Below, one piece after another: positions 1 to 14,029 of a DNA stretch of 64,000 bases. Below the pieces are notes generated by a model. That model worked only from the letters and a program-made list of their open reading frames with translations, was not told the DNA's origin and did no database searches. The position numbers and the translations under genes were made by a program. This DNA is from Malaya genurostris. Lineage: Eukaryota > Arthropoda > Insecta > Diptera > Culicidae. The stretch covers positions 253,863,771 through 253,927,770 of the forward strand of contig NC_080571.1 of the NCBI RefSeq assembly GCF_030247185.1, given 5' to 3'. Numbering within the stretch: the first letter of the stretch is position 1; each line of letters begins with the position of its first letter.

Positions 1-2030
1 TTGACGTTTACGAACGTTTGATATACGGTCTAGAAAATGTAAGCTTAAACTCATGCTCTGATACTTTGAATTGATATTTCTACTGAGGTCGAACAAAACA
101 TATACCTTACAAAGTTTCTATTCATGCATTCCGTCAGTCTACATTTTGTCTAAAGCTAGACATGAACGACTTGAGAGCGAGTATAGGAAAAACTTGCCGT
201 TAACATTTTGTTTCGAAAACAGATTTTCTGACAAGTGACTTAACAGTTTCATCGAGCAAACCTGGTTTTCGCTTTTACTATTACTAATGTTTGAAAAAGA
301 TGTGAACAGATTCGGAAAACATCAACTAATCACTTTTTCTCTATAGTGACTATATTTACTATTTTAGTGGATCAACTAAACTAGAAACTTATTCAAGTGA
401 CCAATTAGAAACTCTTCCCACTTTTTTGTATTTTAAAGTTTTTAAAATATATCCTTTAACCGGAAGTAAATGATGATGATTTCAATTTCAATCGATTTCA
501 GGTACGAACAGCCTCACGTTGCCTTTTTCAAATCGTTGTAACTCGGAAACCGTTAATTGTACAAAAATGGTGTTCAGGAAGAAGTTGTAGGGAATCGATT
601 GGGCACTCTAAAAAAAATATACACTGAAAAAAATTTTTGATTTTTTTCTCAATAATTACAAAATAATCCGAAAAAGTTAATTAAAAAAAAGCATGGTTTT
701 AATTTTTTTTTAAATTTTTATTATAAAGCTGTTATTAAAACCTACAGATTGATGGCTATCCCATCCGTGCCTTTTGAAAAATGAAGAAGTTACAGCTAAA
801 ACAGTTTACGGGTCTCGTTGTAATTCGGAAACCGTTCATCGTAGAAGGTCGATTCTGATTTTGTCATTTTTTGGTCTACTCATTCCTAGAATTGCTCTAC
901 TGCTAATAAAATTCGAGGTGTAAGCAACGATCGAAACCGTCGACCATGCGAGAGAAACCAAACGGTTGACATCACGATGTCATGCTGTGTTTGGATCGTG
1001 AAAACATTGGATGACTGAAGATCAATTGTACAGTGTAGTTTAGTCAGAAATCAATCACATACCTAGATTATTTTTCTCGTGAACACGTCTTACTTCACTA
1101 TGGGATGCTTTTTCAAAATAACAGTACCATTACCAGTACAGTATAAGTTCAATAATTTATGATAAAATTCTGAGAACTATGAGATAACCGCAAATAACTC
1201 AAAATTGATGTCTTTTTTTAATGTTTTGTATCATCGAGAATTAAGGTGAAATTCAGTGCCGAAATAAGGCGCGCAAAATTCCAAACACATGAACTGAACG
1301 CATCATCGCACAAAGCGTATCGTGCAAAACCGACACATAAGAAAACATAATATTTTTAGTGGGCTTACGACACGTTTTGTTCACTAGTAAAACAGACACT
1401 AACTATGGATAGTTATAAACCATGAGTATTTTCAATTGACTATTATGAGGGAGACATAATATCGCATATTGTTTAAAACGATGAATTTAATCATTCATTT
1501 TATAACCAAAACGCTTTCATAGTTCATTTCCTCGTCTATAGCGAAATTGTTCATTTTGTGTTACAGATCAATTTTTTTGGCATGCGGCATTTGTCATTCG
1601 GTTCAAAGGCGAGAGATGTGAATGCTACATGTGATATATGTGGTCACCTGGTCACCTATGCATTTATGAGATTCCCTAAAAACTCTTTAATACTCAGATA
1701 CATGGTAGTTCCCATGCACAATACGAGTAGTAAAAGTTTCAATAATATTCATAACAATACAATACAACTTTATGAGTTAACGAATCCGATCAGTTATTAT
1801 TAATCTCATAAAATGTTTTTTTAATATTTTTTTTGAATTTCGAGTTTCAAAATTCGAACAGCCGAGTATATTCTAAGAAATTTTGTTGAATTGTATTCTC
1901 TTATTTTTAATTCGTGACTTAAACATTGTCATCCATTTACAAAATATGTTTTGACACTCCCCAAAAGGTACCTCAGAAAATACAAAAAAATGAATATATT
2001 GCATTATAAATTGTAAATATTAGTTTGGTT
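1..2030. other. Non-coding, AT-rich, no gene seen
   Basis: I see no convincing exon here. Positions 520-840 carry two related stretches (around 525-555 and 810-840) built on a TTGTAAYTCGGAAACCGTT motif, which suggests an old repeat. Positions 1455-1530 resemble 39145-39205 (shared pattern around TTTAATCATYCA and the CTTTCATAGTT/CTTCTATAGTT stretch), so part of this stretch is a diverged dispersed repeat. The short open frame at 1558-1803 lacks codon structure or any recognisable motif. Confidence 0.5.
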
Positions 2031-3400
2031 ACCTTTTTGCCTTTCTCATATAGAAAGGTTATGCAATCACTGTGAAAACCGACTTTTGAACCGAGGCCCG
2101 GAGGGCCGAGTGTCATATACCATTCGACTCAGTTCGTCGAGCACGCAAAATGTCTGTGTGTGTGTATGTGTGTGTGTATGTGTGTGTGTATGTGCGTATG
2201 TGTGTATGTAACGATTTTTTGCACTAACTTTTCTCGGAGATGGCTGAACCGATTTTCACAAACTTAGATTCAAATGAAAGGTCTTGTGGTCCCATACAAA
2301 ATTCCTGAATATTATTTGGATCCGACTTCCGGTTCCGGAATTATGGGGTAAAATGTGCAAAAAATTGTGAAAATAAGTGCACTAACTTTTCTCAGAGATG
2401 GCTGAATCGATTTTCACAAACTTAGATTCAAATGAAAGGTCTTGAGGTCCCATACAAAATTCCTGAATATTATTTGGATCCGACTTCCGGTTCGAGAGTT
2501 ATGGGGTAAAATGTGCAAAAAAAAGAAAATATGTGTTTTAACTTTTCTCATAGATGGCGCGACCGATTTTCACAAACTTAGGTTCAAATGAAAGGTCCTG
2601 TGGTCCGATGCGTTATTCCTGAATTTCATGCGGATTCGACTTCCGGATCCGAAAATATAGGGTAAAGTGTGTTAAAAATTGTACACCATCACTGAAAATG
2701 TGGAAAAACCTTAAAAAAATTTCTAAATCGACCTCAAATCTTTTCCAATTTGATGGTTTTTATCAGTAGACGGTCAAACAAACCGATTTCGGTTATTCTT
2801 TTAAGAATCGAAGAAATTTTTTTTTTCGCCTTTTTGCCTTTCTCATATAGAAAGGTTATGCAATCACTGTGAAAACCGACGTTTGAACCGAGGCCCGGAG
2901 GGCCGAGTGTCATATACCATTCGACTCAGTTCGTCGAGTACGCAAAATGTCTGTGTGTGTATGTGTGTATGTAACATTTTTTGCACTAACTTTATGGGGT
3001 AAAATGTGCAAAAAAAGGAAAATATGTGTTCTAACTTTTTTCATAGATGGCGCGACCGATTTTCACAATTTAGGTTCAAATGACAGGTCCTGTGGTTCCA
3101 TACATAATTCCTGATTTTCATCCGGATCCGACTTCCGGATCCGGAAATATAGGGTAAAGTGTGTTAAAAATTTTATACCATCACTGAAAAGAGCGAAAAA
3201 CCGTAAAAAGTTTTCTAAATCGACCTCAAATCTTTTCCAATTGATAGTTTTTATCAGTAGACGGTCAAACAAATCTATTTCGATTATTCTTTTAAGAATC
3301 GAAGAAAAATAATTTTGAAGAATACCACAGTATTATATAGGTATGATAGTATGATTGATATGAGAAAGGCATCATTACACCGCTAGGTGGATTAAAACAG
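2031..3400 (+). repeat. Dispersed repeat family A, two tandem copies
   Basis: Two head-to-tail copies begin at about 2031 and 2826 with GCCTTTCTCATAT, then a conserved block (GAGGCCCGGAGGGCCGAGTG, then TCATATACCATTCG), a TG-rich simple repeat, and tandem modules of about 150 bp (2221-2520 and a third, weaker one from 2535). Each module carries a TTTTCTC-AGATGGC-GA-CGATTTTCACAAACTTA motif and ends near a TTCCGGTTCC core. The second copy ends near 3357-3400 with ATATGAGAAAGGC, the reverse complement of the start, so the family has about 13-bp terminal inverted repeats. No coding capacity is visible, which suggests a non-autonomous element. Further fragments lie at 3699-3735, 8921-9350, 27110-27865, 31300-32640, 44310-44600 and 45740-45790. 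Confidence 0.75.
2155..2212. repeat. TG/TATG microsatellite
   Basis: A run of (TG)n broken by regularly placed A residues (TGTGTGTATG units) sits inside the first copy of repeat family A, directly after its conserved GC-rich block. A shorter version follows the same block in the second copy near 2950-2975. Confidence 0.85.
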
Positions 3401-5383
3401 GTTTTATAAATAAGTATAGTATTCGGTTCAACTAAAGAAAAGCTCTATTTAATACATGATTTGGTTTGGTTCAAAATCATTTTCTGACTTTGAATCCTAG
3501 AAACAGCTAGAATGGGACTAGAAGGCTTGAAATTTGGGTCTAACTTGTGAAATGCGGAACAACCATCACTGAGAAAATTTACTGTACTTTTTTATCCAAA
3601 ACACACATATGCTTTTGTTTTTCCTGATCTAAATAAACTGAGTCAAATGGCACATGACACTATGGCAAAAAGGGCTTCTTTAGAAAAATCCTTTTACTCA
3701 GTGATTGCATAGCCTTTCGATTTCGAGAGAAAGGCCAACATAATTATTATTAAGATAGATTTGTTAAAATCCACGTAAATTATGTTCATCTGCTGCAAAC
3801 AGAATATGCGTTTATCACCCATCGAAGCAGTACTTCGAAACCGACAACATAGCGAAACAAAGAATTTCAATGTTTCAATATAAATTAATTTTGAAAATAT
3901 CACTACATTCAATGTCGGGTTTTCCAGTAATTCTATACCCTTTCTATAGAGAATGAAAACCCGTTCATTATGCAAACATCTGAAACTTCATGTCAATCGC
4001 AATATTTCTGTTATCTCTATCTGCAGGCCGTCAAACCATGACTCACTCGCTCTCTTCAATTTAAAGGAAATGAACGGAAGGTGTTGACCTTTCATTCGCA
4101 TGCCGTATTCAATGTTCTGCATACAAAACAAAACCGTTCATTAGAACGAGCTTCGGGAGCCACAATCCCACCATTATATAATAAAAAGAGTATCCTTACA
4201 ATGTAAATTCATTTAGGAGATCGTATCGTGGCTTAATTTTCTCGCGGCTAAGGCTACGCTTGGCGCACAATTTATTGCTTTTGTAAATGGAAAATGTACT
4301 ACTTTTGCACTGACTCGTTGATACTGTAAAGCGTTGCATACTGCTGTAGGGTATGGCAAGGCAACACAACGCATCCACACCTAGATAGAAAAAATGGCTT
4401 TCACAACTGCACAAAGTGTTTGAAAATCATGTTGTACTGATTGGAAGCAATTGTAGCTTCCAGCCTTGTCTGTTCCCACGATTTCTATTCCAACTGTTTC
4501 TCCTTGAGTGCTCATCATCAGTGTTTCTTAGTGAATCATATTGAACTACTGAATGGTGTGGCAGTTCAACACGAACTGCTATGCGCTGATGAGTCAAAGA
4601 CGCAACGCCAAAATAAACAATAAGTTGAACTATAAAAAAGACAAATCGAAATGAAAAAGTCAATTTCACGCGTCTAAAACGGGAACAACACAAAAATGTC
4701 GAATCTAGTTTCAATGAAATACTTCTGTACTTGTTTGCCTTTGGCAGTGCTACGGATAACATCATTGTAATATGTCAACTTTGTTTTTAATTCCCCTAGC
4801 TTCATTTTCAGAAAGCTCTAGCTGAATTTGTTACTACATATACCAAGTCTGCTTCACAAATTTCACGATGACCTGTTTGTATGTTTAATGATCTACGGAA
4901 AATACGCTACAATTTCGCGTGCGTCAAATTTCCTCGCAGTACCGTATACGGATAAAAGGACCTCAACGGAGGACCACGCAATCAAAAGAACCTCCGTTCT
5001 AGCCAGTCAAGTGGATCCAGGGATGCACGGTGCACGGCAGGGGAGTTTCAAAAAAAATAAATGAATGTAAGAAAATATAAAAGCACAAATGGATGCTGCA
5101 TCGAGTCAAATTAAATTTAATTAGAGCTGCAAAGATACCTGAAATACACTTTGCGGGTGCCAGAACCAAATGAGCGCTGCGTCACTTGCTAGGATTGTAG
5201 CATCTGAATGGAGCATGTGGTAGCACACCTATCACTAAGCTGGAACTGGGTCATGACGCATTTTCAATTATCTAAATTCGCCACAAATTGCATATACAGT
5301 TCCAGACAGCCTGGAAATATGATAAATATAAAACTGATTACTTGAATCAGAAATTTATAGCATAACTGTGTTGTACTCATTTT
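3401..5383. other. Non-coding, with repeat fragments
   Basis: No exon is supported. Positions 3699-3735 are an inverted fragment of the family A terminus (CAGTGATTGCATAGCCTTTCG). Positions 4561-4610 hold a CAGTTCAACACGAACTGC palindrome-like stretch followed by a GATGAGTCAAAGACGC end that matches the foldback repeat near 23127-23511. Open frames at 3694-3975, 4427-4765 and 4828-5064 show no domain or splice context. Confidence 0.5.
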
Positions 5384-7814
<2,431 letters not shown>

Positions 7815-7857
7815 TAGAACACCCTTATCAAAATAAGTATCACTTGCAACCAATGTA

Positions 7858-8782
7858 TAGGGTGATTTTTTAAGAGCTTGAGAACTTTTTTAAACAATAA
7901 AACGCATAAAATTTGCAAAATCTCATCGGTTCTTTATTTTAAACGTTAGATTGGTACATGACATTTACTTTTTGAAGATAATTTCATTTAAATGTTGACC
8001 GCGGCTGCGTCTTAGGTGGTCCATTCGGAAAGTCCAATTTTGGGCAACTTTTTCGAGCATTTCGGCCGGAATAGCCCGAATTTCTTCGGAAATGTTGTCT
8101 TCCAAAGCTGGAATAGTTACTGGCTTATTTCTGTAGACTTTAGACTTGACGTAGCCCCACAAAAAATAGTCTAAAGGCGTCAAATCGCATGATCTTGGTG
8201 GCCAACTTACCGGTCCATTTCTTGAGATGAATTGTTCTCCGAAGTTTTCCCTCAAAATGGCCATAGAATCGCGAGCTGTGTGGCATGTAGCGCCATCTTG
8301 TTGAAACCACATGTCAACCAAGTTCAGTTCTTCCATTTTTGGCAACAAAAAGTTTGTTAGCATCGAACGATAGCGATCGCCATTCACTGTAACGTTGCGT
8401 CCAACAGCATCTTTGAAAAAATACGGTCCAATGATTCCACCAGCGTACAAACCACACCAAACAGTGCATTTTTCGGGATGCATGGGCAGTTCTTGAACGG
8501 CTTCTGGTTGCTCTTCACTCCAAATGCGGCAATTTTGCTTATTTACGTAGCCATTCAACCAGAAATGAGCCTCATCGCTGAACAAAATTTGTCGATAAAA
8601 AAGCGGATTTTCCGAATGGACCACCTAAGACGCAGCCGCGGTCAACATTTAAATGAAATTATCTTCAAAAAGTAAATGTCATGTACCAATCTAACGTTTA
8701 AAATAAAGAACCGATGAGATTTTGCAAATTTTATGCGTTTTATTGTTTAAAAAAGTTCTCAAGCTCTTAAAAAATCACCCTG
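7858..8782 (-). mobile_element. Mariner DD41D-type element with long inverted arms
   Basis: The element is flanked by TA at 7856-7857 and 8783-8784, as expected for Tc1/mariner insertions. Its outer ends read (C/T)AGGGTGATTTTTTAAGAGC on the left and the reverse complement on the right. The inverted arms are 174 bp each (7858-8031 and 8609-8782) and nearly identical, far longer than normal mariner ends. The arms include the last ~23 codons and 3' UTR of the transposase, so the 5' half of the original element has been replaced by an inverted copy of its 3' end. What is left is a foldback-like, non-autonomous derivative. Confidence 0.88.
7965..8609 (-). pseudogene. Truncated mariner DD41D transposase (C-terminal part)
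   Basis: The minus strand encodes about 214 uninterrupted residues of a Tc1/mariner DDE/D transposase that would cut and paste the element. Catalytic residues are visible: the first Asp in ILFSDEAHFWLNG, the second in MWFQQDGATCH, and the third in CDLTPLDYFLWG. Counting from the second to the third Asp (TPLD) gives 41 intervening residues, the DD41D spacing of rosa-type mariners. The N-terminal DNA-binding helix-turn-helix domains are missing. The open frame continues a few codons upstream (to 8624) only because it runs into the inverted arm, so those residues are not authentic. The catalytic core is intact by eye, but without the DNA-binding half the protein cannot be functional. Confidence 0.85.
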
Positions 8783-8785
8783 TAT

Positions 8786-9350
8786 AAAGCTGGTACATCT
8801 ACTTTAGTTTAAAAAAAAACCCAATGAGTCTTTCCCATTGCTTCTCTGTTTAGTTCAAAACAGAAAGAGAAATTCTCCAGGAAGAAAAAGCGAAATAACA
8901 AATCCTATTGCTCACACACAAAGGTTATTCTGTCACTGTGAAAACCGACTTTTGAACCAAAGCCCGGAGAGCAAAGTATCGTAAACCATTCGAAACAACT
9001 CGTTCAGATTCGCAAATGTCTGTGTGTGAGTTACAAATAATGGCAATCAATTCCCATGTTCACAAACTTAAATACAAATGAAAGGTTTCGTGATTCCCTA
9101 TGAAGTACCTGAATTTCTTCTGGATCCGACTTCAAGTTCCGGAGATACAAGATGATTACTAGATCAATTTCGAGAGTATTTCTGCCTATAGAAAGAATAT
9201 GCGATCACTGTGAAAACCGATTATTGAAACGAGTACCGGAGGCCCAAGTGTCACATACCATTCAAATCAGTTCGTCCAGATCAAATGTTTATGTGTGTGT
9301 GTGTGTTTCCTTATTCTCTCGGCCATGGCTGAAGAGATTTTTACAATGTA
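8786..9350 (+). repeat. Degenerate fragments of repeat family A
   Basis: Two decayed copies of the family A head are readable: 8921-9150 (AAGGTTATTCTGTCACTGTG, then a CCCGGAGAGC block and a TTCTGGATCCGACTTC module) and 9170-9340 (ATGCGATCACTGTGAAAACC, a GGAGGCCCAAGTGTCACATA block and a TG run). Terminal repeats are not preserved. Confidence 0.65.
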
Positions 9351-9392
9351 AAATTCAAAGCAAAAATATTTTCGTAAGTGATCATGTGTTCT

Positions 9393-9540
9393 GCCTCTGC
9401 CTCTGAATTTCTCTGCTGGTATCATTATCAGCGGTCACCAGTTAGCTCAACCGTCAACTCGTCAACCACTTCGATATCGTCATTGTCTATCAATATTCCT
9501 GGTGGGAGGCGTAGTGTTGGAGTACCGGAAATAGTGATTA
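9393..9540 (-). mobile_element. RTE-like LINE fragment
   Basis: Positions 9393-9540 closely resemble 59697-59800: both carry CCTCTGAATTTCTNTGCTGG, then TCACCAGTTAGC and GTGGGAGGCGTAGTGT. At the 59-kb copy the same strand and position lie beside an RTE-type reverse transcriptase C-terminus read on the minus strand, so this is a short 5'- and 3'-truncated piece of the same retroelement. Confidence 0.6.
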
Positions 9541-10076
9541 AAAACTCTAAAATGGAACTTACTTGGATTTTTCGGAGACCGATATTCACAAACTTACATT
9601 GCAAAAAAATATTAATTTACAGTAGACGCATATTCACATATGAAACAATTCATAAGAACGTAATTCGTAAAATGATTGAAAGTTGAGTTGAACATGTGTC
9701 AAAGTTACTCCGGTCGCCATTTCTGATATTTATCTTTATTATACACAAAAAATATTATAGAACCGGCTCTAACTTTGGAAGAAATTTCCGAGGTCAATCA
9801 GTTCAGCTCGACGAATTGAGTAAATTTCTGCGTGTATGTGTGGGTTTGTATACATGTGTGTGTTCTGCATGTGTGTACAGAGCAGAGGCGTAGATTATGG
9901 AAAAATGCTTACCCGGCCATCTTTACTGCCCACGTTAAATATCGGACACTTTTTTTTCACTGTAAATTTCGAATTATTCCACGGATCGCTGAAAGGTTTT
10001 TCATTTTTCACAGCTCTTGAACTCTCCTCTTTATTTCGTGGTACAACATATTTACATTCTTGTTACTTTCAATAAA
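9541..10076. other. Non-coding, TG-rich patch
   Basis: No exon is visible. Positions 9828-9888 contain a TG/TATG-rich low-complexity run like those inside repeat family A. Confidence 0.5.
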
Positions 10077-10701
10077 ATGACCTCGAATCAAGTGGAAGTG
10101 CGCAAACGTATTTTGTACGAACAGCAGCAAAATCCGAATTTGAAAATTTGAAACTACCGACAAGTACCGTTACAAATCATTTGACCAGTGCTTGATTGTG
10201 AATCAGAAGATTGAAAGTGGATCAAATCGAAAAGTATGATCCTGACAAATGGACAAGTAGGTGGTAGTCAGGTGGTTCCAATTTTGCTGAGCAAAATGTG
10301 GTTCGCAAAATTGGGAAATCAAAATCATACATACGAAAAGTAAAGCAGAAGCAAAGATTGAAGGCGTATAAAGTGAAATGCAGTGCCCAGCCAAAACAAT
10401 TTCACTGCCAAAAATCTTGCTAAGAAGCTTTACAACAACTCTGTTTTAGCCTGACATGGCTTCTTGCCACTATGCGAAATCCATCCGGAAAGGTTATAAG
10501 GTAGAAGAGGTCAAGTACGTGCCAAAAACAGCTGATCCTTCAAACTATCCAGAATTTCATCCAGTAGAGAAGTACTGGGTTCTAGTTAAGTGGAAACCCT
10601 TCAAAACGAAGAAGAATGCAAATGGTACCAATGTTATATCCGCTAGCGTATTTGAGGATACCGTAGGGAAACTAATGGCGGGTATAGTACATAAAGTTTA
10701 A
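10077..10701 (+). pseudogene. ITmD37E transposase relic
   Basis: The start resembles the N-terminus of Tc1/mariner transposases (MTSNQVEVRKRILYEQQQNP from the ATG at 10077), then hits a stop. The C-terminal catalytic region is readable from about 10447: an in-frame TAG replaces a Trp just before PDMASCHYAKS, then KYVPKTADPSNYPEFHPVEK, then YWVLVK. The Asp in PDMA and the Glu in PVEKYW are separated by 37 residues, the DD37E spacing of the mosquito ITmD37E family. The central part, including the first catalytic Asp, is not recognisable. Several stops and frameshifts make this a dead copy. Terminal repeats were not found. Confidence 0.7.
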
Positions 10702-12189
10702 GTATTTTATAGAAAAAATGATTAACATATTAATCATGGCCGCTTCACAAATTCACGCATGTTCAATTTTAAGCAGAATCCCACCAAAAGCTGTTTTTAC
10801 GTTGGTAGAATTTTTCATGAATGAGAGACTTCAACGAACCATTTCCGAGCAACGCCGGGTTGCTGGTATTTTCGAAATCACAAATTCACGAACAATTTTT
10901 CTCACGTATCCTGGTGGCACCAGAAATGGTAACATTAAAGCCTACTATTATTCGTATCTCTAACGAACCAGTCCAATTTGGTGAATTGTAGCATGAAATA
11001 GAAACCAGAATCTCAAACACGATCGAAAAATGGAACAATCTACTCGCTGGTACTCATATGCATAAGCACCCTTGGCAATTCCGTAATTCAACATCTCACA
11101 ATTGAAATAATTTTGCCATCTCTCTGCACGACCTGCGCGTGTATCTAGTGGAAAATTGTTTTTCAATACAAGCACAACACAACCAGAGAATAAACCTTCT
11201 ACCCGTGCGATCATTGGCTGGAAACTTACTCGCTTCGCTCAACTCCAGCGGAAACACAACAGTCAGGCTGGCATCGAGAAAAAAAATTCAATCACGTACC
11301 TGGCAAGGGGAAGAGGATAAAGTTAATCGAAGAGTACAGAACGCTCCTACCCCAGCAAGTGAACAAACTGACAGCGCGTGAAAATGCATACCACTTTTTC
11401 ATGAACGATGCAAATAAGTACAGCAGCTGCCAGGAGAGCGGAAAATATAAACTACGAAAAAAAAACTTTGCCACATCACTGAGTATTCGTTTATGCTACA
11501 TCAAACGGGCATCGACTTATTGCTGATGCTGATGTTCGCTTGAATGCATCACAAAATTGCTGCTTATTGATCGAACAAAGTATCAAAACAATTCGCCCTG
11601 GGTTGTACGCTCTATGATGCGAATATGCTACACTTTACCGCTTCAATCAATCTGATAAGCTCTTCGACAGCAGAAAACTGGAGGAAAAAAAATCCACTGT
11701 TGGAACATTGCGCCGAGTGTAGCATGAAATGAACTTTGAAAACGGTTGCGATGATTCCCGCTGGATTACAATTTTCCACACTTTTGTCGATAAACTGTCA
11801 AATGAAGATCTGTTGAGATGGAGGTTAGATCCCAGCAGAAGTATAAATGTCAATCCAAATACAATCTGATATGCGAATAAGTTACATAGGGGAATCGATT
11901 GACGGTGTTTGCTAGTCCTATCAACTGCGAATTGCGGAGATTTGGAGTACAGTATGCTATACGTAAACAAATGTTTCGTTGAAAAATATCTGCGCATATT
12001 GTATTGGAGAAAAACTCGTTTCGAATAAAAATAAATAGAAAAACTGTCAAGTTTGCTTGACTTGGCGGAGGAAAGATATTAATTCATGATACATCTAACC
12101 CCAAACCAAATTTTCGAAATTTTGATACCATCTAAGCAAGTTTATCATTATTTTTCTCTTTCATCCGATTTGTGATGACTATTTTTCAG
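10702..12189. other. Non-coding upstream of the first beat exon
   Basis: I see no further exon. Any beat signal-peptide exon would need to end in phase 1 with a GT donor to join the exon at 12190. I could not find a candidate with a hydrophobic leader in this stretch, so it probably lies upstream of the window or is too short to recognise. Open frames here (for example 11647-11997 minus) have no recognisable motif. Confidence 0.45.
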
Positions 12190-12398
12190 AAATCGTGAAC
12201 ACCCTGAAGGATGTACGTGTAAGCGTTCCAGCAGCCATTCGACACGGTGACAATGCTAATTTGATCTGCCATTACGATATGGAAGGAGCCGTCCTGTACT
12301 CGGTAAAGTGGTACAAAGGAAAACGAGAGTTTTTCCGATATACACCGAAGGAGAATCCAGCACTCAAAGCATTTCCGGTGCTCGGTATCATGGTGGAG
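12190..12398 (+). CDS. beat: Beaten-path family gene, exon with first Ig half
   Basis: Beat proteins are neuronal immunoglobulin-superfamily surface or secreted proteins that control motor-axon defasciculation and bind Side-family receptors. This exon starts after a TTTTTCAG acceptor (phase 1 in) and ends at GAG|GTAAGT (phase 0 out). It encodes the front half of the first Ig domain, with the family signatures LKDVRVSVPAAIRHGDNANL, ICHYDMEG (first Ig Cys), LYSVKWYKGKREFFRYTPKE and NPALKAFPVLGI. The SVKWYKG-EFFRYTPKENPA stretch is highly characteristic of the family. The signal peptide must be encoded in an upstream exon I could not find. Which Drosophila paralogue group it matches (III-, IV- or V-like) is not resolved by eye. 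Confidence 0.92.
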
Positions 12399-13893
12399 GT
12401 AAGTTCCGGTCGACTAATTCTCAGCACGTTTGTGACGAACGAAAGTTTCGCTAATCTAGGAAATTTTACAAATTGTAAAACTTTAAAACACACATATCCC
12501 ATTTACATTCAGGCCAGTTTGTTTTGGACAGCAGCGCTCATATAGCTAGAATGTGCATATGAAGCCCCTTTCAGTAGGATGAAACCGCTTCAGAATCTAA
12601 ATCACTTAAAATATAGGATACAACAGGTCTCCTATTTGCGCCCAGTTCTGGATTTTCCATTCAACCTTTTCACTGCAAAATGCTACTACATGAGACAAAC
12701 ACTCCCGGCATGAACTCGGCAAATATATTGCCTCTCTTTTCAAACTGTCGTCTATGCTTCTGCCTGTTGAAGGGTCATTTACCGCCACACAACTTTTATA
12801 ACTCATACACAAACATGAATGTGCTCTTCGGCAAAAGTTCGCAATATTGACATCCAAGCCCCAGTACTTGACCACACTACACTCTGGGTCTTGTATATGA
12901 GAAATGAAAAAAAAGCACTGCAAGCAAATAGCCAAGCCCAGTGCCCCTGATACCCGTTCTGACTGCTGTAAACACTTCCTTAGCACAATGTTCGCTTACA
13001 TCGGAAAAACTTTCCAGCATAGCTAACGTTCGGTTCACCTTGCCTATAAACTGAAACTCTGGTGAAACCAGAAACGACAGCTACTGTGTAAACCATTTTC
13101 AAAGTTTCAAGCTTCGCAAATTTTTGGATTCAATGTTTCAGCTCGACCAATGCTGGATGCTGAGAGATTGTTCAGATTTCAGTTCTTTTGATATGCTTTC
13201 ATTTGATGAGCTTGGAGTAACACCTAAAATCACTTATTGAATATTGTTCGCCCTACAGCTAGCTACAGTACGGTGAAATGGATGTCTATCATAGCGAAAC
13301 GGTGACATGGACGTTCCGAAAAACGATGTGCTATCACTCCTCCACTCATCCAACCTAACTCATTAGCCCGATAAATGTACTCGACTTCATAGCAATTATA
13401 GTGCGATTTCATATTCCGTCATATTCCGCCTATCGGCGAAAGTTTCATCACCGAGTACATTTCTTGGTCATCGCTGAGTTTATGGGTCGCTAGATGTTCT
13501 CTCCCGAACGAGTTAACCGTCCGTACTGTGTATTTGTACCGGGACAAGATAAACAAGCGAAAGTCATATGGCAGATGAGATTCTCCCATCTGTTTTTCCC
13601 AGTTGTTGAGCTTTATATTGCCAAACGGCCCCGCTTCCATCAACGGCATCGTTATCATCGTCGTTTAGTTTGTCGTTAGCTCAGGACCCAGAGGAGGGAT
13701 GCGCAAGTTTGCGAATATATTGTTATTACGAAACGCTCTACAGGGACTCTCCACACAGTTGTGTGTTTATTTTTATTGCATTGGTTGCACCTCTTAAACT
13801 CGGCCTCATGGAGCAGAAAGTCAATATGAAAACGTGTCTTCCACTCATCAGCCTAGTTGTGTTTCATTTCTCCCTTTTACCTTATTTCCACAG
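12399..13893. other. beat intron, about 1.5 kb
   Basis: The intron runs from a GTAAGT donor to a TTATTTCCACAG acceptor, joining phase 0 to phase 0. I recognise no second gene in it. The open frames at 12606-12986 (minus) and 13419-13658 (minus) have no family signature. Confidence 0.75.
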
Positions 13894-14029
13894 CGCTCAC
13901 AGTCCAACGGAAGCCACTTGACGCTGACCGCAGTGGAGCCAACCATGTCCGGTAAATACAGTTGCGAAGTGTCCGCCGATTCACCCTCATTCCACACAAT
14001 GATCGTATCTAGCGAAATGGAAGTCGTTG
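13894..14029 (+). CDS. beat: Beaten-path family gene, exon with second Ig half
   Basis: This exon completes the first Ig domain: RSQSNGSHLTLTAVEPTMSG, then KYSCEVSADSPSFHTMIVSS and EMEVV. The YSCEVSAD motif carries the second Ig cysteine, which pairs with the Cys in ICHYD of the preceding exon. The acceptor is TTCCACAG and the donor is G|GTGAGT, leaving phase 1, which matches the next exon. The join with the preceding exon reproduces the usual Beat layout in which an SNxS-type N-glycosylation segment follows the GI-V strand. The following intron is about 14 kb and holds the nested ITmD37E and I-clade LINE insertions. Confidence 0.92.

Noticed and set aside
8478..8675. Plus-strand ORF ending RGQHLNEIIFKK
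   Set aside because: It is the inverted copy of the transposase C-terminus inside the right arm of the mariner foldback, not a separate gene.
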